Below, one piece after another: positions 19,029-27,960 of a stretch of 64,000 nt of DNA. Below the pieces are notes generated by a model. It saw only the letters and a list, made by a program, of their open reading frames with translations, was not told the DNA's origin and made no database searches. The position numbers and the translations under genes are program-made. Within the stretch, counting starts at the first letter, position 1. The number at the start of each line of letters is the position of its first letter. This DNA is from Mycobacterium sp. AZCC_0083 (GTDB lineage: Bacteria; Actinomycetota; Actinomycetes; Mycobacteriales; Mycobacteriaceae). The stretch spans positions 490,787 through 554,786 of the forward strand of contig NZ_JACHGP010000004.1 of NCBI RefSeq assembly GCF_014202335.1, read 5' to 3'.

Positions 19029-20144
19029 GTGCAAACCACACATCCCGCCTTGAAGCCACAACGAATCGGCGCCATCGATCTGAGGAACCGGTTGGCCGTC
19101 GCGCCGATGACCCGCGTGTCGGCGTCGCCCGACGGCACGCCCACCGGCGAGATGGCCGACTACTACCGCGATTTCGCCCGCGGTGGCTTCGGCGTCGTGA
19201 TCACCGAGGGCACCTACACCGATACGACCCACAGCCAGGGCTACCTCAATCAACCCGGTTTGGCCACCCATGCCCACGTCGACGGCTGGCGGCGGATGGT
19301 CGACGGTGTGCATGCCGAGGGCGTGCCGGTGATCGCACAACTCATGCACGCCGGTGCGCTGTCTCAACGCAACTCGCACGGCGTAGGGACGATCGCGCCG
19401 TCGCCGGTCGCTCCGCGCGGTGAAAAGCTCGAGGAGTACGGCGGGTCGGGCCGCTGGCCGACACCCCGCGAGATGAACCACGACGACATCGACTCTGTGA
19501 CTGGGGGATTCGTCGACGCGGCGGTGCGGGCCAGGGCTGCGGGATTCGACGGGGTGGAGGTGCACGCCGCGAACGGCTACCTGCTCGACCAGTTCCTCAC
19601 CGACTACACCAACACCAGGGACGACGAGTTCGGCGGACCAGTGGCCAACCGCATCAGGCTGACCGCGCGCATCGTGGCTGGCATCCGCAGCCGACTCGGC
19701 GGCGATTTCCTGCTCGGCGTGCGCGTATCGCAGACCAAGGTGAACGACTTCACCTATCGCTGGCCCGGTGGCGTCGCCGACGCCGAGGTCGTCTTCGCCG
19801 CGCTGGCCGAGGCGGGTGCGGACTATCTCCACATCGCCAGTGAGGGACGCGATTTCATCGACACCGCACGTCTCTCCGACGGCAGAACGATCACGGCATT
19901 GGCACGCGAAGTGAGCGGCTTGCCCGTGATGGCCAACGGCGGCATGCACGACCTGGATCAGACGCGCGCGGTCCTCGACGGTGGCCACGCCGACCTGGTG
20001 TCGATCGGACGCGGCGCGCTGGCCAATCCCGATCTGCCCGCCCGCTTGCTGGTCGGCAAGAATCTGGAGCCGTTCGACCACGCGATGCTCTCACCCATGG
20101 CCACCATCGCCAATGCCCAGGCGTGGCGCGTAGCGGTCAGCTGA
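19029..20144 (+). CDS. NADH:flavin oxidoreductase, Old Yellow Enzyme family
   Basis: A 371-residue FMN-binding TIM barrel. The N-terminal APMTR segment, the EVHAANGYLLDQFL motif and the GRGALANPDLP phosphate-binding end are diagnostic of the OYE family, which reduces activated C=C bonds with NAD(P)H. The protein ends after the barrel with no second Fe-S/FAD domain, so it is the short, xenobiotic-reductase-like type. It starts 4 bases after the DUF1989 stop and its last 8 bases overlap the convergent PucR gene. Physiological substrate unknown; context suggests an N-heterocycle or related compound. Confidence 0.88.
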   Translation: MQTTHPALKPQRIGAIDLRNRLAVAPMTRVSASPDGTPTGEMADYYRDFARGGFGVVITEGTYTDTTHSQGYLNQPGLATHAHVDGWRRMVDGVHAEGVPVIAQLMHAGALSQRNSHGVGTIAPSPVAPRGEKLEEYGGSGRWPTPREMNHDDIDSVTGGFVDAAVRARAAGFDGVEVHAANGYLLDQFLTDYTNTRDDEFGGPVANRIRLTARIVAGIRSRLGGDFLLGVRVSQTKVNDFTYRWPGGVADAEVVFAALAEAGADYLHIASEGRDFIDTARLSDGRTITALAREVSGLPVMANGGMHDLDQTRAVLDGGHADLVSIGRGALANPDLPARLLVGKNLEPFDHAMLSPMATIANAQAWRVAVS

Positions 20145-21690
20145 GCGCGTCGGCCTCGAGAGCCAGGAACAGGTCGACCCGATCCGGCAGCTTGGTCACG
20201 TCGCGGCCGGTGAGCTCGCCGATCCGCGCCACCCGGTTGCGCAGCGTGTTGACGTGGACGTAGAGGTCGGCGGCGGTGGTGGACCAGTGGCCGTCATTGC
20301 CGAGAAAGACACGCAGCGTGCGTTCCAGCTCGGTGCCGTTCTGCTCGTCGTTCGCCCGCAACGGCCCGAGGATGTCATCGGCGAAGCGCTGCAGCAGATC
20401 CCGGTCGTGCAGGCCGAGGAGCATGCGATGCGTACCGACGTCGGCGAAGGTTCCCACCTGCGGCCCGGTCGCGCGACGACGCAGGACTTGGCACACCTCT
20501 CGCGAGCGGATCAGCGGCTCGCGCAAGCCCGTCGAGTTCGCGGCCAGGCCACCGATGCCCACGACGGTGCGGTCGTGGGGGAAGCGCTTGGTCACCGTGC
20601 TGACCAGATGCTCGACGAGTTCGACCAGATCGGGAACCGAACTACCCCAAGGGATCACGGCCACGGTGTCCTGACTGCCGGACGCCACCACGGCCGGGAT
20701 GCCTCGCCGGGTGAAGAAGCCTTCGATCTCGTCGGTCGATCCACTCGGACGCAGCGGGTCGTCACCGACGACGATGGTGAGCACCGCCAGTTGCGCCGAA
20801 GGATCGATGCCGAAGGCACGCAACCTCTCCGGCACGTCGGCCGCCCGGGCAGGACCGGAGAGGATCATCTCCAACAGCTCACTGGAGAACCGAGACTCGA
20901 TCGCTTGCAGCGCTTGTTGTTTGGTGACCTCCAGACTGAGGAACCTGGCCGCCTGCTCGATGCCGTCGCGTTCCGCAGGCGACAGGTCGCGCAGCGATCG
21001 CAGGCAGAACACGCCGGCATCGACGTCGCCCATCGCGCCCTCGACGAGGAACAGCGACGCGATGCCGACGCCGGGCAGGTCGACTTCCAGCGGCGGTGGG
21101 CGGCGGGCCAACGCGTCGGCGGCCGCGCGATCGACGTCGGCATCGCCGCCGTCCCCGGCCAGGCGCCGCCCCAGCCGATCCACCACGACCAGGGGCAGAT
21201 CGTGGTCTCTGCGCAACACTTCGAGGACACCCTCCGCGCCGCCGCCGCGGGATATCGAGGTCGCCAACGCATTTCCGCGGCGGACCAGGCCCGCGAGCGC
21301 CTCCTGGCGGGACTCGCCCTGGATGCGTGCCGCCGTCTCGGTGATCGCCGTGAACGGTACGGCGATCGACACCGATGCGAGCGGCATGTCCGCCGCCGTG
21401 CATGCCTCGACGAGATCGGTCGGCGGCTGCGGAGATTGCTCGGTGAGCCCGAAGACGAGGCCCGACGCGCGGGCACTTCGGAGTGCCGCGACGAACTGGT
21501 CGGCGGTGACGGTGTCGCGCCACAAGCCGTTGGTGAGCACCAACTCCGTCGCCCGGATGTACGGCGACGGGTCGGGGAGTTCGGTGTTGTGCAGCCACAG
21601 CACTTCAGCGCGGATCGCACCGGGTGGCCCGGGAACCAGCAGCGTCAACTCCAACGCGGGGTCGTTCAAGAGCGCTTCCAAACTGAGCAC
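20137..21690 (-). CDS. PucR-family transcriptional regulator
   Basis: A 517-residue regulator. The N-terminal PucR-type domain occupies about residues 1-120, a GGDEF-like/CdaR central region about 280-400, and the PucR C-terminal helix-turn-helix lies near the end (LYVHVNTLRNRVARI). Members usually control purine, allantoin or amino-acid catabolism and sense the pathway substrate. It is divergent from the NCS1 permease with about 100 bases between them. GTG at 21690 is chosen because the following SLEALLNDP matches the usual PucR start and upstream codons are not family-like. Confidence 0.88.
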   Translation of the reverse strand: MLSLEALLNDPALELTLLVPGPPGAIRAEVLWLHNTELPDPSPYIRATELVLTNGLWRDTVTADQFVAALRSARASGLVFGLTEQSPQPPTDLVEACTAADMPLASVSIAVPFTAITETAARIQGESRQEALAGLVRRGNALATSISRGGGAEGVLEVLRRDHDLPLVVVDRLGRRLAGDGGDADVDRAAADALARRPPPLEVDLPGVGIASLFLVEGAMGDVDAGVFCLRSLRDLSPAERDGIEQAARFLSLEVTKQQALQAIESRFSSELLEMILSGPARAADVPERLRAFGIDPSAQLAVLTIVVGDDPLRPSGSTDEIEGFFTRRGIPAVVASGSQDTVAVIPWGSSVPDLVELVEHLVSTVTKRFPHDRTVVGIGGLAANSTGLREPLIRSREVCQVLRRRATGPQVGTFADVGTHRMLLGLHDRDLLQRFADDILGPLRANDEQNGTELERTLRVFLGNDGHWSTTAADLYVHVNTLRNRVARIGELTGRDVTKLPDRVDLFLALEADALS

Positions 21691-21703
21691 GGTGTACTTA
21701 CAT

Positions 21704-21720
21704 CCAATCGCATGGGTTGG
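21704..21720. promoter_or_regulatory. Candidate PucR operator
   Basis: CCAAT, 7 bases, GTTGG forms an imperfect inverted repeat just upstream of the PucR start and ahead of the permease. A TACACT -10-like box on the + strand lies at 21734-21739. Confidence 0.3.
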
Positions 21721-21794
21721 TAGTGGACGTTTATACACTGCTCGGCTCGAGTCGGCGGTGTTTCGATGAGCGGAAGCCACGTAAGGAGCTTCCG

Positions 21795-23237
21795 ATGTCA
21801 ATCCACCCGACCGACGCATCGACCACCAGTTCCACGAACGCGGACACGACCGCAACCGATGACGGTGGCGTGCCGTTCGACGCGCACGGAATCGAACCGA
21901 TACCGGACCGAAGCAGGGACTGTTCGCCGTGGGAGCTCTTCTGGATCTGGTCCGGTGCGAACATCGCGCCGATCAACTGGGTGCTGGGCGCCTTGGGAAT
22001 CACGTTGGGGCTCAGCCTGATCGAGACCCTGCTGGTCGTGGTGCTCGGAAACGTCGGCGGGTGTGCGGTCTTCGGTGCGTTCAACGTCATCGGGCACCGC
22101 ACCGCGGTGAACCAGATGGTCCTCGGGCGGGCTCCATTCGGCCGGTACGGCTCGATGCTGCCGGGAGTGATGCAGTTCGTGTTGACGATGGGCTGGGTCG
22201 GCGTCAACACCTGGGTGGTACTCGATCTCGTTCTTGCGATCCTTGCCGAGTTCGGGATCGGCGAGACGCCGTGGCTGGACTTCGTCGTCGCCGGGGCCAT
22301 CATGGCGGCCCAGCTCGGCTTGGCCCTGTACGGCTTCTACGCCATCCGGAGCTTCGAGAAGTACACGGTGCCCATCACGGTCCTGGTGATGGCGCTCATG
22401 ACGGTGCTGGCGATGGCGACCACCGACGTCGACTGGACCCTTGCGGGCACGGCGGTCGAGCCGGGGGCCAAGTTCACCGCCGTCACCCAACTCCTCACCG
22501 CCATCGGCATTGGCTGGGGCTTGACCTGGATTCCGTACGCGTCGGACTACAGCCGCTTCGTGCGGGTCGGTGCGACGTCGAGAGCGGTGTTCTGGTCGTC
22601 GGCGCTTGGCATGTACGTCCCGACCGTGTGGCTGGCCGCGCTCGGCGCCTGCCTCGCGAGCGCAGGCAATGGCAGCGACCCATCGACATTGGTGGTCAGC
22701 ACATTCGGCGTGACGGCCGTACCGGTTCTGCTGCTGCTCATCCACGGGCCGATCGCCACGAACATCCTCAACCTGTACTCCTGCTCACTGGCGGCCCTGT
22801 CCCTCGGGGTGCGCGCCGCGCGGTGGAAGGTCACCCTGATCGCCGGCCTGGTGGCTTCGGCGGTGCTGGTGGTGTTCGTCGAGGCTGACAGCTTCGCGCA
22901 CGCCTTCGACAACTGGATGGTGTCGATCCTGGTGTGGATCAGTCCGTGGGCGGCGATCATGCTGGTGGACTACTGGGTGATCCGCCGTGGCGCACTGGAT
23001 GTTTCGTCGCTGTACGCACCGGCCGGAACCTCCGTGTACCCGAAGTTCGACTCGAGCGGACTGATCAGTCTCGCGGCCGGGCTCGTCGCAGGCTGGGCAT
23101 GGCAGTACGGGATGGTGCCCATCATGCAGGGCCCGTTGGCGACGGCACTGGGCAATACCGACTTCTCCTGGTTGTCGGGTGGTGTCGTGGCCGGTGCGCT
23201 GTACTTCGTTCTGGCGCGACGGGCCGTGCGCGCATGA
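21795..23237 (+). CDS. NCS1-family cytosine/purine-type permease
   Basis: A 480-residue membrane protein with about twelve hydrophobic segments after a 60-residue Ser/Thr-rich cytoplasmic leader. The WELFWIWSGANIAP segment and the central GWGLTWIPYASDYSRF motif are characteristic of the nucleobase:cation symporter-1 family (cytosine, uracil, allantoin, hydantoin, purines). An AAGGAGC ribosome-binding site at about 21783 supports ATG 21795. The gene overlaps the following VOC gene as ATGA. Substrate class is inferred from family; the PucR neighbour makes a purine- or allantoin-like compound plausible. Confidence 0.88.
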   Translation: MSIHPTDASTTSSTNADTTATDDGGVPFDAHGIEPIPDRSRDCSPWELFWIWSGANIAPINWVLGALGITLGLSLIETLLVVVLGNVGGCAVFGAFNVIGHRTAVNQMVLGRAPFGRYGSMLPGVMQFVLTMGWVGVNTWVVLDLVLAILAEFGIGETPWLDFVVAGAIMAAQLGLALYGFYAIRSFEKYTVPITVLVMALMTVLAMATTDVDWTLAGTAVEPGAKFTAVTQLLTAIGIGWGLTWIPYASDYSRFVRVGATSRAVFWSSALGMYVPTVWLAALGACLASAGNGSDPSTLVVSTFGVTAVPVLLLLIHGPIATNILNLYSCSLAALSLGVRAARWKVTLIAGLVASAVLVVFVEADSFAHAFDNWMVSILVWISPWAAIMLVDYWVIRRGALDVSSLYAPAGTSVYPKFDSSGLISLAAGLVAGWAWQYGMVPIMQGPLATALGNTDFSWLSGGVVAGALYFVLARRAVRA

Positions 23238-23818
23238 TGGCCGCCGACCGACTGCCGTCGGTGGTGAGCGCGACCCAGTTGTCCAACGGCTTTCTCGGAA
23301 AACTGATCGAAATCTGCTTCGTCACAGCCGATTACCGCAAAACGATGGAGGGGCTGGTGCGGTTGGGCATCGGACCATGGCGGGTGTACACCTTCGACTC
23401 GGCGACGGTGACAGACCGAACCTACCGCGGCGCGCCGGCCGACTACGCGATCAAGGTGTGCTTCGCCGACGCCGGAGATCTAGCGGTCGAGATCATGCAA
23501 CCGCTGTACGGGCCGTCGATCTTCCAGGAGTTCCTCGACGAACACGGTGAGGGCATCCAGCACGTCGCCTTCGACTGCGAAGAGCGGCACTGGGACGAGC
23601 GGACCGCCGAGTTCACCGACCGAGGCTTCCCCCTCGTTCAGGCCGGCCGATTCATGGATCTCAACGCATTCGGGTTCTTCGACACCATCGCCGCGACGGG
23701 CACCACCTTCGAGACGTACTCGATACCCCCGGGCTTCGTCTGGCCCGAACCGGAGGAGTGGTACCCGGCCCCGCCACCGGCCGGCCAAGCGCCGCCGGTC
23801 CGCGAACAACGCAGTTGA
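23234..23818 (+). CDS. VOC/glyoxalase-fold protein
   Basis: A 194-residue protein with two beta-alpha-beta-beta-beta modules of the vicinal-oxygen-chelate superfamily. The first begins near residue 22 (GKLIEICFVTADY) and the second around the GIQHVAFDC segment. His in IQHVAF and the Glu residues near the end (EPEEWYP) are possible metal ligands. The ATG at 23234 overlaps the permease stop, so it belongs to the same transcript; ATG at 23237 is an alternative. VOC proteins act as epimerases, dioxygenases or lyases, and the specific reaction cannot be told here. Confidence 0.8.
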   Translation: MMAADRLPSVVSATQLSNGFLGKLIEICFVTADYRKTMEGLVRLGIGPWRVYTFDSATVTDRTYRGAPADYAIKVCFADAGDLAVEIMQPLYGPSIFQEFLDEHGEGIQHVAFDCEERHWDERTAEFTDRGFPLVQAGRFMDLNAFGFFDTIAATGTTFETYSIPPGFVWPEPEEWYPAPPPAGQAPPVREQRS

Positions 23819-23840
23819 CCAATGGTCGGCGCGCCTCGGA

Positions 23841-24359
23841 CTAGGGACGCACCTCAGTGGCCATGCGGTCGTAGACCCGCCACACCACGGCCTCGTGCTC
23901 GACGCTGGTCGATTCGCCGGCGGCGAGCCTGCGATCTGCCTCTGCCAATTCCTCGGCCAGCGCGTACAGCTCGGAGTACCGCTCGATGGCCAGCGGGTCG
24001 TCGAACCCCACCATCCGCACCACGGTCAGCGTCCGAACCCCGCAGCGGGTGGCCCCCGTCATAGCCATCGCCACGGCACCGCTGCCCAGGCAGACGCCTG
24101 TGGAGGTGGCGAACGCCGGGCCGGGGCCGATGGTGTTCATCAGGACGGTCTGCAGCGTCAGCCACGTCAGCGTTCCCCAGATCGGCCAGGACCGCCACAC
24201 TCGCAGCAGCATCCGCTCGTCGGGCGAGAGGCCGGGCGGGAACACCACCAGGCGGTGGCGAATGACGCCGTATCGACTCAGCGAGACGTCCAGGGCACCC
24301 CAGGTGCGGCCACCGTCGAGTAGTCGCCGCCAGCGGGGCTGGTGCAGCGTGTCGCTCAT
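23841..24359 (-). CDS. Conserved hypothetical protein (DUF6611-like)
   Basis: A 172-residue protein of a type seen in mycobacteria but without known function. It has a charged N-terminal third, one hydrophobic stretch in the middle (WGTLTWLTLQTVLMN and the following glycine/alanine-rich run), and a C-terminal helical region rich in Glu and Arg. The arrangement suggests a membrane-associated protein. ATG at 24359 is preferred to the GTG at 24377, as neither has a ribosome-binding site. It is convergent with the VOC gene (22-base gap). Confidence 0.6.
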   Translation of the reverse strand: MSDTLHQPRWRRLLDGGRTWGALDVSLSRYGVIRHRLVVFPPGLSPDERMLLRVWRSWPIWGTLTWLTLQTVLMNTIGPGPAFATSTGVCLGSGAVAMAMTGATRCGVRTLTVVRMVGFDDPLAIERYSELYALAEELAEADRRLAAGESTSVEHEAVVWRVYDRMATEVRP

Positions 24360-24432
24360 ACCAACAGGTGTACCCACGGCGGGGCGTTCCGACCCCGATC
24401 CACACGTAATCCCTACGGCCGGGGGATCGATC

Positions 24433-24465
24433 TTTACGCATCTAAGTATTGTTGACTATACTCAG
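24433..24465 (+). promoter_or_regulatory. Leaderless promoter with palindromic operator
   Basis: TTTACG (24433-24438), 18 bases and TATACT (24457-24462) precede the ATG at 24471 by 8 bases, predicting a leaderless transcript. An imperfect inverted repeat (24442-24465, arms CTAAGTATT and TATACTCAG) covers spacer and -10 box, as a TetR-type operator would. No regulator gene is adjacent. Confidence 0.55.
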
Positions 24466-24470
24466 ATGGC

Positions 24471-25511
24471 ATGACCTCGACCCGCAAGATTTCGCCACGC
24501 CTGGCGGAGCACCCGACCGTCCGAAAGATGATGGCGCATCGGTCGGAGCCGCCTGGCGTGATCGACACGGACTGGCTGCGGCGGGTGTGCCTCGAGGCCG
24601 GGGCCGACGACGTCGCATTCGCCAGCGTGGACGACCCGGCGCTGGCATCCGAGGTCGAGCACGTCGACGGCGCGTTGCCTGGGACGAAGAGTTACATCTC
24701 CCTGGTCGTGAAGATGAACCGCGACAACGTCCGGTCGACCGCGCGCAGTGTGGCCAACCAGGAGTTCCATCGCAGCGGCGAAATCATGAACGAAGCGGCA
24801 CACCGAATCACGCGCGCGCTCCAGGATGCGGGCCACCGCGCGATCAACCCGTCGATGTCCTTCCCGATGGAGATGGCCAACTATCCCGGCCGGATCTGGG
24901 TGGTGGCGCACAAGCCGGTCGCCGTCGCCTCCGGGCTGGGTGTGATGGGCATCCATCGCAACGTGATCCATCCGAAGTTCGGCAACTTCATCCTGCTCGG
25001 CACCGTTCTCGTCGACGCGCCGATCAGCAGTTACGGCGAGCCGCTGGACTACTCGCCGTGTTTGGAGTGCAAGTTGTGCGTCGCGGCCTGCCCGGTCGGG
25101 GCGATCAAGAAGAACGGCGACTTCGACTTCGTCGCCTGCTCGGTGCACAACTACCGGGAGTTCATGGGTGGCTTCACCGACTGGGCGCAGACCATCGCCG
25201 ACAGCGAGGACGCCGCCGACTTCCGGTCCAGGGTCAGCGATTCCGACAACGCATCGATGTGGCAGAGCCTGTCGTTCAAGGCGAACTACAAGGCGGCCTA
25301 CTGCCTGGCCGTGTGCCCGGCAGGCGAGGACGTCATCGAGCCGTTCCTCGACGACCGCAAGGGGTTCATGGACCTGGTCCTCAAGCCGTTGCAGGAGAAG
25401 CAGGAGACGTTGTACGTCCTGCCGAACTCGGAGGCCAAGGAGCACGCCGAGAAGCGCTACCCCCACAAGACCGTCAAGGTGGTGGACAGCGGTATCAGTG
25501 GCATGAGTTAG
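24471..25511 (+). CDS. QueG/reductive-dehalogenase-like 4Fe-4S protein
   Basis: A 346-residue protein. Its N-terminal two thirds resemble the cobalamin-binding fold of epoxyqueuosine reductase and reductive dehalogenases (GVMGIHRNVIHPKFGNFILLG, about residues 158-178). A ferredoxin-type cluster motif C-x2-C-x2-C-x3-CP follows near residues 199-211. The second cluster region keeps a lone Cys (VACSVHN) and a C-x3-CP motif, so one or two 4Fe-4S clusters are possible. It is not clearly QueG: the usual C-terminal HEAT-like domain is missing. Likely a cobalamin/Fe-S reductase of unknown substrate. The gene stands alone with its own operator-bearing promoter. Confidence 0.7.
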   Translation: MTSTRKISPRLAEHPTVRKMMAHRSEPPGVIDTDWLRRVCLEAGADDVAFASVDDPALASEVEHVDGALPGTKSYISLVVKMNRDNVRSTARSVANQEFHRSGEIMNEAAHRITRALQDAGHRAINPSMSFPMEMANYPGRIWVVAHKPVAVASGLGVMGIHRNVIHPKFGNFILLGTVLVDAPISSYGEPLDYSPCLECKLCVAACPVGAIKKNGDFDFVACSVHNYREFMGGFTDWAQTIADSEDAADFRSRVSDSDNASMWQSLSFKANYKAAYCLAVCPAGEDVIEPFLDDRKGFMDLVLKPLQEKQETLYVLPNSEAKEHAEKRYPHKTVKVVDSGISGMS

Positions 25512-25529
25512 CGCACGCTGGTGATCCGC

Positions 25530-25586
25530 GAGCGCGCGCAAAGTGTCGACATTCTGCGGCGTGTCGCCCGCAGACACGCGCGCTCG
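25530..25586 (+). repeat. Intergenic palindromic repeat, family 1, copy B
   Basis: Forward copy of the 57-bp element, here with paired flanks extending to 25526-25589 (CCGCGAG and CTCGCGG). It lies between the convergent Fe-S gene and pth and could end transcription from both sides. Confidence 0.85.
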
Positions 25587-25607
25587 CGGGGGAAGCAGGG
25601 GAACGCC

Positions 25608-26186
25608 CTAACCCCAGGCGTGCACGGTGTTCTGGGCAGGCTCGAGCCCCAGCTCGATCAGAAGCTCGGTGGCGTCGGCGGCCTGCTCGCAGATGGTCGG
25701 GACCTCCGGCCGCTCGGCGGCGGTGAAGTTCTCCAGCACGAACGTCGCCCCCGACTTGCGGCCGGGGGGACGCCCGACGCCGATCCGGATCCGCTGGAAG
25801 TCGTTGGTACCCAACGCCGAGGACACCGAACGCAGGCCGTTGTGACCGGCCACCCCGCCGCCGAACTTGAGCCGGATCCGACCGAAGTCGATGTCGAGTT
25901 CGTCGTGCAGGATGATCACGTCGGAAGGCGCCACCGAGTAGAACTTGGCCAGCGGCCCGACCTGGCGGCCCGATTCGTTCATGTAGACGCGCGGCTTGGC
26001 CAGCACCACAGACCGGCCGCCGAGGCGACCAGTGGTCACCTCGGCGCCGGAGCGCTTGTGCACCTTGAATCCTGAGCCGATGCGGTCGGCAAGGATGTCG
26101 GCGACCATGAAACCGAGGTTGTGCCGGGTCTTGGCGTAGTCCGGTCCGGGGTTGCCGAGGCCGACCACCAGTAGCGGTTCGGCCAC
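25608..26186 (-). CDS. pth: Peptidyl-tRNA hydrolase
   Basis: A 192-residue cytosolic enzyme that releases tRNA from drop-off peptidyl-tRNA. Signature residues are present: Asn in [10 protein letters not shown] near residues 10-19, the catalytic His in TRHNLGF (His23 region), MNESG, and Asp in LHDELDI. Length is typical. It lies 25 bases downstream of rplY on the minus strand, the same pair as Rv1014c/Rv1015c. Confidence 0.95.
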   Translation of the reverse strand: MAEPLLVVGLGNPGPDYAKTRHNLGFMVADILADRIGSGFKVHKRSGAEVTTGRLGGRSVVLAKPRVYMNESGRQVGPLAKFYSVAPSDVIILHDELDIDFGRIRLKFGGGVAGHNGLRSVSSALGTNDFQRIRIGVGRPPGRKSGATFVLENFTAAERPEVPTICEQAADATELLIELGLEPAQNTVHAWG

Positions 26187-26211
26187 GGCAGGGGTCCCGT
26201 ACTACCCGAAG

Positions 26212-26880
26212 TTATTCGGATTCGGCTTCGGCGGGGGCCTCGTCAGCCCCGCCCGCTGCCTCGCCCGCATCGGCGGCCTCGGCCACGGCGCCTGCGCCCT
26301 CGGACTCGAGGTCCTCGGCGGTCGGCGCGTTGATGACGTTGACCACGAGCAACTCGGGATCGGAGATCAGCGTGACGCCGTCGGGCAGCGGGACCTGAGC
26401 GGCCAAGAACTGGGTGCCCGCCACGGCACCCTCGATCGAAAGCGTCAGGTTCTCGGGGATCGACATCGCGTCGGACTCGATCTCGATGCTGTTGGTCTCC
26501 TGGTTGACCAGGGTGTCCGGGCCGGCGTCACCCTCGACGATGACGTTGACCTCGACGGTCACCTTCTCGCCGCGGCGCACGATGATCAGGTCGACGTGCT
26601 GGATGCTGCGGCGGATCGGGTGGATCTCGAGCGCCTTCGGCAGCGCGAGAGCCTCGGTGCCGTCGATGTCCAGAGTCAGGACTGCGTTGGTGCCGAAGTT
26701 GCGCAGCACGGCGGCGAACTCGTGGGCGGGCAGCGTGAGGTGCTGGGGATCGGCGCCGTGGCCGTAGAGGACGGCTGGGATCTTGCCATCGCGGCGGGCC
26801 TGACGCGACGCGCCCTTGCCCGTCTTGGCGCGGACCTCTGCGGTCAGATTGTTCGCGGTGTGGGCCTGGGTCTTGGCCAT
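26212..26880 (-). CDS. rplY: 50S ribosomal protein L25/Ctc
   Basis: A 222-residue L25 of the long Ctc type. The N-terminal 5S-rRNA-binding domain (about residues 1-95) is followed by the beta-rich TL5 domain. The last 40 residues are a low-complexity Ala/Glu/Asp/Gly tail, usual in mycobacteria. A good AGGAGCT ribosome-binding site precedes the ATG. Operon with pth. The 166 bases upstream (26881-27046) hold no gene that I can see. Confidence 0.95.
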   Translation of the reverse strand: MAKTQAHTANNLTAEVRAKTGKGASRQARRDGKIPAVLYGHGADPQHLTLPAHEFAAVLRNFGTNAVLTLDIDGTEALALPKALEIHPIRRSIQHVDLIIVRRGEKVTVEVNVIVEGDAGPDTLVNQETNSIEIESDAMSIPENLTLSIEGAVAGTQFLAAQVPLPDGVTLISDPELLVVNVINAPTAEDLESEGAGAVAEAADAGEAAGGADEAPAEAESE

Positions 26881-27046
26881 GGTGTCAGCTCCTGTGCCGG
26901 TGTGAAGATTGGCGCGGCAAGGGTGACTCGAACAGCTGGGCTGCGGATCGGTTCCCGTCGATAACGGTGACTTCTCTCAGAAGTGCCGAAGCCACCCTCG
27001 CCGTGATCGCCAGCAAGGTTAGCGCAAACAGCGCCTTCAGCGAAAA

Positions 27047-27916
27047 TCAGAGGCTGAACGTGGTGTCCGTGAGCTGCTCGGACAGCTCCCAGAGCTCCGT
27101 CGCCTTGTTGGCGTCGCGTGCCAGCGGGCTGCGGTGGGCGACGGGTCCGGTCGGGCCGCGCATCGCGAACTTCGGGCCGATGAAGCTGTTGCCCGGCAGG
27201 TCCTGCGACACCGCGTAGAGCGTCTGGCGGGCGCCGAAGTCGGCATCGGTGGCCAGCTTGTTTCCCATTGACATCATCGCGCTGCTGAATCCGCCTGCGG
27301 CGTGTCCCTGCAGGTTGGTCGCGGAGTAGCCGGGATGGGCTGAGTGGGACTTCACCGGCGACCCGGCGGCGTCGAGCCTGCGCTGCAGCTCCTTGGTGAA
27401 GAGCAGGTTGGCCAGCTTGGCCTGGCCGTAGGCCAGCCACGCGGAGTAGGGGCGCGACTTCCAGTTCAGATCCTTGATGCTGATCTTGCCGAGCAGGTGC
27501 ATCATCGACGACACCGTGACGACGCGGTCGGTCACCTTCGGCAGTAGCAGGTTGGTCAGCGCGAAGTGGCCGAGGTGATTGGTGCCGATCTGGCTCTCGA
27601 ATCCGTCGACGGTCTGCGCGTACGGCACGGCCATGACGCCCGCGTTGTTGACCAGTACGTCGACGCTGTCGACACCGTCGGCGAATGCCCGCACCGAGGC
27701 CAGATCCTGCAGGTCGAGCTGGCGGACCTCGACGTCGCCGGTCATACCCGACGCGGCAGCGTCGCCCTTGGCGGTGTTGCGGACGGCGAGCACGACCTTG
27801 GCGCCGACGCGGGCGAGCTCACGCGCGGTCACCTCGCCGAGGCCGCTGTTGGCGCCGGTCACGATGACGGTGCGGCCGGCGAACGAGGGCAGGTCGGCGG
27901 CGGTCCATTCGCTCAT
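27047..27916 (-). CDS. Short-chain dehydrogenase/reductase
   Basis: A 289-residue NAD(P)-dependent SDR of the retinol-dehydrogenase-like subgroup. TGANSGLG (about 20-27) binds the cofactor, NNAGV follows, and the active site is Ser in VSSMM with the YGQAK tyrosine/lysine pair. The substrate is not predictable. A TAGGCT -10 box ends 7 bases before the ATG, indicating its own leaderless promoter. It sits between rplY and lpqT, which are adjacent in M. tuberculosis, so this gene is an insertion relative to that genome. Confidence 0.88.
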   Translation of the reverse strand: MSEWTAADLPSFAGRTVIVTGANSGLGEVTARELARVGAKVVLAVRNTAKGDAAASGMTGDVEVRQLDLQDLASVRAFADGVDSVDVLVNNAGVMAVPYAQTVDGFESQIGTNHLGHFALTNLLLPKVTDRVVTVSSMMHLLGKISIKDLNWKSRPYSAWLAYGQAKLANLLFTKELQRRLDAAGSPVKSHSAHPGYSATNLQGHAAGGFSSAMMSMGNKLATDADFGARQTLYAVSQDLPGNSFIGPKFAMRGPTGPVAHRSPLARDANKATELWELSEQLTDTTFSL

Positions 27917-27935
27917 GGGCCAAAGCCTAATGACC

Positions 27936-27960
27936 GGTCAAGGCCTACTTGGCCTTGACC
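27936..27960 (-). terminator. Terminator at the lpqT 3' end
   Basis: A perfect 10-bp stem (GGTCAAGGCC and its complement) with a 5-base loop. It includes the last codons and stop of lpqT. It would end the glmU-to-lpqT direction transcript just before the SDR promoter. The T-run is weak. Confidence 0.6.
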
